NCBI RefSeq assembly: GCF_001655685.1
Contig: NZ_LYVF01000009.1
Span: 59,417-123,416, forward strand
Reading direction: 5' to 3'
Length of the DNA: 64,000 nt
Source: Desulfotomaculum copahuensis
GTDB taxonomy: Bacteria; Bacillota; Desulfotomaculia; Desulfotomaculales; Desulfovirgulaceae
In this document: positions 57,529-64,000 of the stretch, piece after piece
How the letters are laid out: the number at the start of each line of letters is the position of its first letter
How positions within the stretch are numbered: position 1 is the stretch's first letter
Position numbers and translations under genes: made by a program
The notes under the pieces: generated by a model
The model's database searches: none
Told to the model about the DNA's origin: nothing
Seen by the model: the letters and a program-made list of their open reading frames with translations, nothing else

Positions 57529-58497
57529 ATGGCAGTTTCCAGCGGAGAAATTCTATTTGTTAAAGCGGTAAAGGATGGTATACCCAACCGGGACCCCTTG
57601 AATGATTCCGATGCCAGGCGTATTTTCGGGGAGGATGACGGCAGGATATCCCTTTCCGACGTCAGCATTAAAAGAGATGTGCGGGACTACGTGCTGGCCA
57701 AATACCCGGACGGAGGCGGCAAGGACGGCCGCCACTACGTTTTCTGCCGGGAAGAGAGAACTCCCGACGGTAAATTGCTGGGACGGGACCGGCTGGCGGA
57801 GGCCATTTTAGAAAGGTCGGGCCGTAAGGACAGCGCGGACAAGCCTACGGCCTTGTTGGAGTCCACCTTCGATATGCGCGTTTTTGGCGCGGTTTTCAGC
57901 GTGTCTAAAAAAAGCTTTCACAAGACCGGCCCGGTTCAGTTCGGGTGGGCTCATTCCCTGCACCCCGTGGAGACCAAATATGTGCAGGGAACGGTGGTCA
58001 TGCCCAGCAGCGACGTGGGTGATGCCGGTAAGGAAGAAGGAAAGGAGCAGGGTACCATTTGGACCACCTACATCCTGCCCTTTGCCGTTTTTGCCATGCC
58101 GGGGGTGGTCAATGCCTCTGTCGCGGCAGAAACCCAAATGAGTGCCGATGATCTGGAGTTATTGCTGGAGGGGCTCTGGAAGGGCACCCTGCACAGGCAG
58201 GCGCGCGGCCGGGGCATCCAGCAACCGCTCCTGCTAATCCATGTGGAATATACAGACAAGTTTTTCCGCATCGGTTACCTGGAAGATTATCTGCACCTGG
58301 AACCGGGGCGGGATGCCTGGCTCGGCGGGCAGCCACCCGTTTCTTTGGAGGAAGTTACCCTGGACATTTCAAAATTGGCTGGAATCATCGGCAATAACAG
58401 TCCTTACCGCGATCGAATCGCCAGGATCCGCTGGGTGAAAGCACCATCCTTGAAAGTAAAAGGTGAATTGCCGGGGGAAGAATGGAAGATGTGGTAA
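57529..58497 (+). CDS. cas7: Type I-B Cascade backbone Cas7 (Csh2-like), second copy
   Basis: The 322-residue product has the divergent Csh2 start EILFVKAVKDGIPNRDPLND near 7-26 and LSDVSIKRDVRDYVLAKYPD near 42-61, then FDMRVFGAVFSVSKKSFHKT near 113-132 and MSADDLELLLEGLWKGTLHR near 204-223. It is clearly diverged from the first Cas7 (DGIPNRDP instead of MGNPNGDP), so the two operons are not a recent duplication. AAGGAGGGCTATTAA precedes the ATG. Confidence 0.9.
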   Translation: MAVSSGEILFVKAVKDGIPNRDPLNDSDARRIFGEDDGRISLSDVSIKRDVRDYVLAKYPDGGGKDGRHYVFCREERTPDGKLLGRDRLAEAILERSGRKDSADKPTALLESTFDMRVFGAVFSVSKKSFHKTGPVQFGWAHSLHPVETKYVQGTVVMPSSDVGDAGKEEGKEQGTIWTTYILPFAVFAMPGVVNASVAAETQMSADDLELLLEGLWKGTLHRQARGRGIQQPLLLIHVEYTDKFFRIGYLEDYLHLEPGRDAWLGGQPPVSLEEVTLDISKLAGIIGNNSPYRDRIARIRWVKAPSLKVKGELPGEEWKMW

Positions 58498-58525
58498 GTA
58501 CTGCGCGTAAGGGGGCAAAAAGGAG

Positions 58526-59254
58526 ATGTATGACCAAGTCCTGATTTTTAGCGTCAAAGGTTCCCTGGCTCATTTTCGTCAACCGGATACCACGGCCACC
58601 CATGCCACCTATCCAATTCCCCCCAGGCCGACCATCCACGGCTTGCTGGCTTCTATACTGGGCTTATGCTTTGATGACTTGGAAGGGGAAGCCTTTTTAC
58701 AGGAAGAACATTTTGTCGGGCTGACCCTGTTAAACCCGGTGCGTACGGTTTGCGCCCAAATGTCCATGCATGGGAAGGGCTTTACCGGAGGCGGGGGAGA
58801 TTCCTTTAACCGGTTGACTACAATTGAGTTGGTGGTCTCCCCCCAATACCTGGTTTATTACACCGGCAGCAGGCTGGATGAACTGGCGGAAAGGATCCGG
58901 GCGGGGCAAAGTGTTTACCACACCTATCTGGGCTCGGCCTACTGCCTTGCGTTCCCCGTTTTTCACGGCCTTTATCCGCTGGAAGAAATAGTGCCGGGGC
59001 AAGGTGAGCCTTTGCCATTTTCATCCGTGGTACCCCAGGAAGTTATTCAAGAAGTTGTTTTTGAGCCGGGAGGAAATTATGCCGTAGCCCGGGCTCTTCC
59101 CTACCGTCACATCGGCGGCCGGGTTTTTGAGCGGACGGTAAACATCCATTACGAAACAAACGGCCGGGATCTTAAAATCAAAGTCCGAAAGCCACCGGAA
59201 ATTGCCTGTAAATTTTTTAAAACGCATGAAGGTAAGGTGGTTTGTCTGTGGTAA
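58526..59254 (+). CDS. cas5: Type I-B Cascade subunit Cas5, second copy
   Basis: The 242-residue product has the Cas5 start ILIFSVKGSLAHFR-like segment (VLIFSVKGSLAHFRQPDTTA at 5-24), then THATYPIPPRPTIHGLLASI at 25-44. ALPYRHIGGRVFERTVNIHY follows near 192-211. AAAAAGGAG precedes the ATG. It overlaps cas3 by 7 bases. Confidence 0.88.
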   Translation: MYDQVLIFSVKGSLAHFRQPDTTATHATYPIPPRPTIHGLLASILGLCFDDLEGEAFLQEEHFVGLTLLNPVRTVCAQMSMHGKGFTGGGGDSFNRLTTIELVVSPQYLVYYTGSRLDELAERIRAGQSVYHTYLGSAYCLAFPVFHGLYPLEEIVPGQGEPLPFSSVVPQEVIQEVVFEPGGNYAVARALPYRHIGGRVFERTVNIHYETNGRDLKIKVRKPPEIACKFFKTHEGKVVCLW

Positions 59255-61659
59255 ATGGCTGTCCACTGGAGGCGTGCATCGCCCGCCCGGCTGACAAGGA
59301 CAGGGTATATTCTTTAAAAGATCACCTGCTGGCTGTTGCTGATTCCTGCGGCAACCAGTGCGGTGATCGTCCGGACCGGCTCAGGTTTCTGGCGGGATTG
59401 CTGCACGATGCGGGGAAAAGCAGCCGGGCCTGGCAGGACTATATTCAGGGGAAGGTTAAAAAAGGTGTGCCGCATTCTTTTGCCGGGGCCATGCTCTTTG
59501 CCGCCGTTTTTGCCGAACTTCTGGAAACCTGGCGGCCGTCCAGGCAGGATAGGAAGAACTTATGTCACCTGGCCGTCAGCCTGACCCAGATCCTGTATAA
59601 CCACCACGGCAGGGTTGAAGATATCAACGGTGATTTCCCTCCATGGACCGGGGTTTTTGCCCCTGTTGACATCCTGGAGACAGATATCCCGGGCCTGCTC
59701 AACCTGGTGGCACTTTATTTTCCGGAAATATACGACAGACTGCAAATGTACATCGGGGGGCCGCAAAGCCTGGTAGAAGCAATATCCTCCATTGCCGGCC
59801 CTGACCGCTGGCAAAGGTGGACTAATGAGATGCTCACCCGGGTGGAGAAATTATTACGGGAAGGGAACCCGTACGAGACAGGGGCGAGGCTTTGCCTCCA
59901 GCGAGAGAATGCCCGCCTAATCTCCGCGGACCGTTTGCATGCCGGAAGTTTTACAATTGATGAAAGCAGTTACCTGTCACCGGACCGGGCTGTCCCGGCC
60001 CGGGACAGGATCCGTCATTATTGCAACCAGCGAAGGAGTGAAATGACCGGACAGGCCGATCTATCCATCCTGGATGTCCGGGAAAAGTGGCGTAAGATTG
60101 CGGTGGACAACTTCCTGGCAAATAAGCTGGAAAAGATATTTACCCTGGAATTACCCACGGGTTACGGCAAGACAATGACCGCTCTATCCGTGGCCCTCCA
60201 GTCTGTTGCGCAAGGCCTGAGTAAGAGAATTATCTATGTAGCGCCGTATCTATCCATCTTGTCCCAGTCGGCTTCGGAAATTAAGGCGGCCACCGGTCTT
60301 TCCGTGCTTATCCACCACCATCTTTCCGCCTTGCAGGGCCTGGTTGAGCATGAACTTGTGGAAGACCTGCTCCTGGAGACGTGGCAGGCACCGGTAGTGG
60401 CCACCACCTTCAACCAACTTTTCCTGGCCCTGTTTCCGTACCGTGCCCAGAACACACTGCGGTTGGCCGGACTAAGGGACTCATTTGTAATTGTGGACGA
60501 ACCCCAGATCGTCAACGCCGACGCCTGGAATGTCTTTCTTGCCATGGCCGAGGCGGCGACTACCGAAATGGGCGTAAAATTTTTATTCGTTACCGCCACC
60601 ATGCCCGGCACCGGCGGCGGAGTTTTCGGCCGGGTGGTTTCCCTGGGCCGGGCGGAGCCTGTCTCAAACCGCTATCAGGTGGAAGTAGGCGAAAATGAAG
60701 ATGAAGATTCCCTGGCCGGGAAAGCGCTTGAGTCGTATCACACATTTGGTTCCACAGCGGTAATTTTAAACACTGTGCGTGATGCGGCCGAAGTTTACCG
60801 GCGGGTGCGGGACGGGGCACAAAAGGGCGAAGTGTATTTTCTCTCCGGGCAAATGACGCCCCTGCATAAAAAAGAAAAGATTGCCGCCATCAAATCATCC
60901 CTAAAGGACGGCCGGAGCGTTCTGGTTGTGTGCACCCAGGTTTTGGAAGCAGGGGTGGACTTGAGCTTCAAACAGCTCTTCCGGGCACTGCCGGTAATAC
61001 CTTCGCTGGTGCAGGCGGCCGGGCGTGTAAACCGCCACGGCGAAGGGGGAAAGGGTAAACTTTTTGTCTTTGATTTTTACCGCGGCGGGGAAAAGAAAAC
61101 CAGGCCGTATGTCTACCGGGACTGGGAGCAGCGGGAAGTCACCGATATCTGCTTAACCGCAAACAAAATATTTGATGAAGCTGCAACCGGTCAACTGGTC
61201 CGGCAGTATTACCAGATGTGTTTTCAGCGCAACACCCGCCAGGCGGGGCTGGAAAAAATCCTGGAAGGAGCCCGGGGTTGCTATGCCGCACCGGCCGGTT
61301 TGAGCCCCTTTGGCCGGCATGTTCCCCAGTACGGTGTCTTTGTCCCGCTGATTTTCGGTGAATTGCCTCCAGAGGTGGAATTGGCCATGAAGAAGTTCGG
61401 CTGTACCAAACCGGACGAGATTTGGGACAGATATGCCTCCAAAGGCTTTTTGTCCTCCCTGGAATATGTGGATAAAAAACAGTTTATGGGGTTAATGCAG
61501 CACTTCATCGTCCAGGTACCGGAGGAAACTGCCGGGGAAGTGGGAGAACCGGTGGAAAAAAGAGCTATTTTGCGTATTAAAGGAAATTCACTTTATTCAG
61601 AGGAAACGGGTCTTTCCTCGATTAATGCAAGTGACGAAAGAGAGATTTGGTTTATTTGA
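59248..61659 (+). CDS. cas3: Cas3 HD nuclease-helicase, second copy
   Basis: The 803-residue product has the HD domain (SLKDHLLAVADS near 22, GLLHDAGKSSRAWQDYI near 50, HSFAGAMLF near 74, YNHHGRVED near 116). The helicase follows with Walker A LELPTGYGKTMTALSVALQS near 296, box FVIVDEPQIVNADAW near 414, FVTATMPGTGGG near 450, VCTQVLEAGVDLSFKQLF near 560 and VQAAGRVNRHGEGG near 590. Box II is DEPQ rather than DEVQ of the first copy. The GTG at 59248 follows AAGGTGG; a TTG two codons upstream is the alternative. Confidence 0.93.
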   Translation: MVNGCPLEACIARPADKDRVYSLKDHLLAVADSCGNQCGDRPDRLRFLAGLLHDAGKSSRAWQDYIQGKVKKGVPHSFAGAMLFAAVFAELLETWRPSRQDRKNLCHLAVSLTQILYNHHGRVEDINGDFPPWTGVFAPVDILETDIPGLLNLVALYFPEIYDRLQMYIGGPQSLVEAISSIAGPDRWQRWTNEMLTRVEKLLREGNPYETGARLCLQRENARLISADRLHAGSFTIDESSYLSPDRAVPARDRIRHYCNQRRSEMTGQADLSILDVREKWRKIAVDNFLANKLEKIFTLELPTGYGKTMTALSVALQSVAQGLSKRIIYVAPYLSILSQSASEIKAATGLSVLIHHHLSALQGLVEHELVEDLLLETWQAPVVATTFNQLFLALFPYRAQNTLRLAGLRDSFVIVDEPQIVNADAWNVFLAMAEAATTEMGVKFLFVTATMPGTGGGVFGRVVSLGRAEPVSNRYQVEVGENEDEDSLAGKALESYHTFGSTAVILNTVRDAAEVYRRVRDGAQKGEVYFLSGQMTPLHKKEKIAAIKSSLKDGRSVLVVCTQVLEAGVDLSFKQLFRALPVIPSLVQAAGRVNRHGEGGKGKLFVFDFYRGGEKKTRPYVYRDWEQREVTDICLTANKIFDEAATGQLVRQYYQMCFQRNTRQAGLEKILEGARGCYAAPAGLSPFGRHVPQYGVFVPLIFGELPPEVELAMKKFGCTKPDEIWDRYASKGFLSSLEYVDKKQFMGLMQHFIVQVPEETAGEVGEPVEKRAILRIKGNSLYSEETGLSSINASDEREIWFI

Positions 61660-61693
61660 ATTGTTTGCATTCATGGGGAGGGGGGTAAATTGA

Positions 61694-62200
61694 ATGGGGG
61701 ACCAGGAAATAAACGTTAGCGGGACCCTGGTTTGGTATTACTACATCTGCCCCAGGGAGGTCTGGCTGATCGGCCACCAGATCAATCCGGACGAAGATGA
61801 CGCCAATGTAAACCTTGGGCGTTTCATTCAGGACTACTCTTACCCGCGTGAACGCAAGGAGTTGCTGGTCGGCCACAGCAAAATGGACGTGTTCCGGGTG
61901 ACTGAAGATGGTCTGGTTATCGGTGAAGTCAAAAAAAGCTCGAAATATCGCAGCAGTGCCCGCATGCAGCTGGCCTTTTATTTGAGTGAGCTTAAACAGC
62001 GGGGCATTGTGGCCAAGGGTGAATTACGTTTTCCCAGGGAAAAGCGCCGGGAGGAAGTGGTTTTAGATGAGCAGACGGAGCTAGAATTGGACCGGGTGCG
62101 CCGGGAGATCCTGCACATTCTTTATCTGGCCGCCCCACCGGCGCCGGTGAAAATTAAATTCTGCAAGAATTGCGCCTATGCCGAATTTTGCTGGTCCTGA
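61694..62200 (+). CDS. cas4: CRISPR-associated exonuclease Cas4
   Basis: It trims and helps select PAM-containing prespacers with Cas1-Cas2. The 168-residue product has YYICPREVWLIGHQINPDED near 16-35 (first cluster Cys), the RecB-type nuclease residues in SKMDVFRV near 58 and LVIGEVKKSSKYRS near 74-87, and the C-terminal three-Cys 4Fe-4S motif KFCKNCAYAEFCWS at 155-168. It starts the adaptation module. Confidence 0.93.
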   Translation: MGDQEINVSGTLVWYYYICPREVWLIGHQINPDEDDANVNLGRFIQDYSYPRERKELLVGHSKMDVFRVTEDGLVIGEVKKSSKYRSSARMQLAFYLSELKQRGIVAKGELRFPREKRREEVVLDEQTELELDRVRREILHILYLAAPPAPVKIKFCKNCAYAEFCWS

Positions 62201-62220
62201 CCCAAATAAGCCGGGGTGGT

Positions 62221-63216
62221 ATGATGAAAAAAACATTATATATCTTTTCCAGCGGTGAACTTTCGCGCAAGGACAATACGCTCTATTTCGAAAGGGAGGA
62301 AGGCCGGCGCTTCATTCCGGTGGAAGACACCGGGGAAATCATGATTTTCGGTGAGGTGGATGTAAACAAGAAGTTGCTGGAATTCCTCTCCATGAAAGAA
62401 ATCATCCTGCACTTTTTTAATTACCACGGCTATTACATGGGTTCCTTCTATCCTCGCGAGCACCTCAATTCCGGCTACATGACCCTGAAACAGGCGGAGT
62501 ATTACCTGGATGAAGAAAAACGCATGGCTATCGCCAGGGAATTTGTGCGCGGCGCGGCCCAAAATATCCGCCAGGTGTTAAAATACTACCGTAACCGGGA
62601 AAAGGATGTGTCTGAAAAAATAAATGCCGTGGAAAACCTTTTTATGTCAATAGAGGAATGTAGGGATATTCCGGCTCTGATGGCCGTGGAGGGAAACATT
62701 CGGGACCACTATTACCAGTCCTTTGACAGGATTGTGGGTAATCCTGATTTCGTGTTCGAGGAGCGCAGCCGGCGACCTCCAAAAAATTATCTGAATACGC
62801 TAATTAGTTTTGGTAATTCGCTCATGTACACCATCTGTCTTAGCGAAATATACAAGACTCATCTGGACCCGCGCATCGGCTATCTGCATGCTACCAACTT
62901 CCGACGTTTTACCCTCAACCTGGATGTGGCCGAGATATTCAAACCGATCATAGTGGACAGGTTGATCTTTACCTTGCTTGGAAAAAGAATGATTACCAGG
63001 GATGATTTCGAACGCGAGACAGAAGGAGTTATGATGAAGGAGAAAGCCAGAAAGTGTTTTGTGGAGAATATGGATGAGAAATTAAAGACCACAATCAATC
63101 ACAGGGAAATCGGGCGCCCGGTCTCTTACAGAAGGCTGATCCGTTTGGAGCTTTATAAATTGGAAAAGCATTTGATGAAAGAAAAGGAATACCAGGCTTT
63201 TGTAGCCAGGTGGTAG
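62221..63216 (+). CDS. cas1: CRISPR-associated integrase Cas1 (type I-B)
   Basis: It integrates spacers into the array. The 331-residue product has the catalytic Glu157 in LMAVEGNIRDHYY, His223 in IGYLHATNFRRFTLNLDVAE and the C-terminal acidic residue in AEIFKPIIVDRLIF near 237-250. The ATG at 62221 follows CCGGGGTGGT; a longer frame overlaps cas4. It is the only cas1 in the window. Confidence 0.95.
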   Translation: MMKKTLYIFSSGELSRKDNTLYFEREEGRRFIPVEDTGEIMIFGEVDVNKKLLEFLSMKEIILHFFNYHGYYMGSFYPREHLNSGYMTLKQAEYYLDEEKRMAIAREFVRGAAQNIRQVLKYYRNREKDVSEKINAVENLFMSIEECRDIPALMAVEGNIRDHYYQSFDRIVGNPDFVFEERSRRPPKNYLNTLISFGNSLMYTICLSEIYKTHLDPRIGYLHATNFRRFTLNLDVAEIFKPIIVDRLIFTLLGKRMITRDDFERETEGVMMKEKARKCFVENMDEKLKTTINHREIGRPVSYRRLIRLELYKLEKHLMKEKEYQAFVARW

Positions 63217-63553
63217 GAACTGGATCTGTATTTTCCAGTTTGGCAAGGATTGTACCGCGATAAAATTCGGATCACCGGCCGCCACTTCCCGGGTATTTGC
63301 GGGATTGTTTCTTGAAAAAGGATCCGATATCGCGGCGGCCTGCGGGCGGTTGCAGGACGGTATTTGCGGGATCGTTTCTTGAAAAAGGACCGTGATATTT
63401 CTGCTGAGCGACAAGATTACTTTAATAATTATGTGGAGTGTCTGGAGGAAAGCGTGGTAAAATATAGAGGAGGAAAGTTAGCACGGTAGCAATTGGCCAT
63501 TTGTATAGAGCCTGTCATCGCCGGGTGTTGAGAATAAGGTTGGTGACCTTACA
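63217..63553. other. 337-base gap between cas1 and cas2
   Basis: The gap is unusual because cas1 and cas2 normally abut. It contains the 31-bp direct repeat described separately and no full gene. A short upstream frame continues into cas2 from a stop at about 63517 without a canonical start codon. Confidence 0.5.
63292..63389 (+). repeat. 31-bp direct repeat, two copies 67 bases apart
   Basis: Copy 1 spans 63292-63322 and copy 2 spans 63359-63389. Each begins GGTATTTGCGGGAT and ends GTTTCTTGAAAAAGGA-like; one mismatch (T/C at the 15th base) separates them. The 36-base interval and 67-base period are CRISPR-like, but the sequence does not resemble the repeat half at the window end. Confidence 0.8.
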
Positions 63554-63817
63554 CTGTTCGTTATCCTGGTTTATGATGTTAACCAAAAAAGGGTGGCCAA
63601 GGTTTTGAAAAAATGTCGCCAGTACCTTAACTGGGTCCAGAATTCGGTATTGGAGGGCGAAATTTCTGATGCCAATCTAAAGAAGTTAAAAATGGAACTG
63701 GAAAAAATAATTAGAAATGACGAGGATTCGGTAATTTTTTACTGCCTCCGGACCACGAAATATTCCTCCCGGGAAATAATGGGCTTGAAGAAAGGTGGAG
63801 ATGAAAATATAATTTAA
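63554..63817 (+). CDS. cas2: CRISPR-associated protein Cas2, apparent CTG start
   Basis: The 87-residue product has the Cas2 ferredoxin fold: FVILVYDVNQKRVAKVLKKC at 2-21 with the conserved Asp8, WVQNSVLEGEISDANLKKLK near 27-46, and DEDSVIFYCLRTTKYSSREI near 57-76. The length is normal only if translation begins at CTG 63554. No ATG, GTG or TTG is in frame between the upstream stop and the GTG at 63593, which would remove the first beta strand and the Asp. AAGGTTGGTGA lies upstream. Confidence 0.85.
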   Translation: MFVILVYDVNQKRVAKVLKKCRQYLNWVQNSVLEGEISDANLKKLKMELEKIIRNDEDSVIFYCLRTTKYSSREIMGLKKGGDENII

Positions 63818-63987
63818 ACTGGGACGAGAAATGGCGTCGCTCACCAATAGCGTAAAAATACCGGTAGATCGACGACACAAAAAAATGAAAAATTTCTTTT
63901 TGCATAAGGATTTTTTCATCGGCCTTCTGGCAGAGACCTACAGGGCTTTATTGCCGGGGCCTTAATTTTAGGGCATCGTAACGGGAT
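63818..63987 (+). promoter_or_regulatory. Probable CRISPR leader
   Basis: A noncoding stretch rich in A/T (for example AAAAAAATGAAAAATTTC near 63882) joins cas2 to the repeat half at the right edge. Leaders occupy this position, carry the array promoter and direct spacer insertion. Confidence 0.5.
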
Positions 63988-64000
63988 GTTAGCCTACCTA
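63988..64000 (+). CRISPR. First half of a CRISPR repeat, array continues beyond window
   Basis: The last 13 bases, GTTAGCCTACCTA, match the 5' half of a common Clostridial type I-B repeat (TTAGCCTACCTATAAGG followed by ATTGAAAC). The final 12 bases are the exact reverse complement of 38922-38933. Position directly after cas2 and a leader-like stretch supports this. Only the edge is visible. Confidence 0.6.

Overview
The window looks like the chromosome of a GC-rich, spore-forming anaerobic Firmicute of the Peptococcaceae type (Desulfotomaculum/Pelotomaculum-like). This is inferred from T-box leaders, a PyrR attenuator, an alpha/beta-type small acid-soluble spore protein, Firmicute-only families (YqhV, DUF441, YitD-like phosphosulfolactate synthase), strong GGAGG ribosome binding sites and frequent TTG/GTG starts. 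No rRNA, tRNA or insertion sequence was recognised.

Region 1 (1-14.9 kb) is ordinary chromosome. It holds an ADP-forming acyl-CoA synthetase cut by the left edge, then a tandem T-box leader driving aroF (DAHP synthase) and pheA. The pheA product is an unusual prephenate dehydratase-ACT-chorismate mutase fusion with the mutase at the C-terminus. Further genes encode a bifunctional nuclease family protein, a holin-like membrane protein, a ClpP-like membrane serine protease beside a stand-alone AMP-binding C-terminal domain, lspA-rluD, DUF441, a phosphosulfolactate synthase and an MFS transporter.

Region 2 (14.9-28.5 kb) is a complete de novo UMP pathway: pyrR-pyrB-pyrC-carA-carB, then pyrK-pyrD-pyrF, then pyrE. 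It starts with a promoter and a PyrR-controlled attenuator. The run is broken by genes on the other strand (a secreted polysaccharide deacetylase; a 56-residue spore protein gene) and by yajQ.

Region 3 (28.5-36.5 kb) has a PocR-type histidine kinase and AraC-type response regulator divergent from an amino-acid permease. Alanine dehydrogenase and alanine racemase follow, so the likely theme is alanine uptake, breakdown and isomerisation. A flavin reductase and a small ferritin-like helical protein close the region.

Region 4 (37.1-64.0 kb) is a composite CRISPR-Cas island. In order it contains cas6; an AbiEii-like nucleotidyltransferase on the other strand; a type I-B interference operon (cas8b-cas7-cas5-cas3); a frameshifted small gene; a CARF protein with a degenerate nuclease motif; a type III-D operon (cas10, a small cas7, csx10, a double cas7, csx19, a large TIGR03986-like RAMP); remnants of a third (type III-B, Cmr) system consisting of a CARF fragment and a cmr1 N-terminal fragment; a second type I-B operon (cas8b-cas7-cas5-cas3); and one adaptation module (cas4-cas1-cas2). 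The last 13 bases look like the first half of a CRISPR repeat whose array would continue beyond the window. Degenerate halves of what appears to be the same repeat, in the opposite orientation, lie at 38.91-38.99 kb. Two I-B effectors and one III-D effector therefore seem to share one Cas6 and one adaptation module, with cyclic-oligoadenylate signalling from Cas10 to the CARF protein as the likely side branch.
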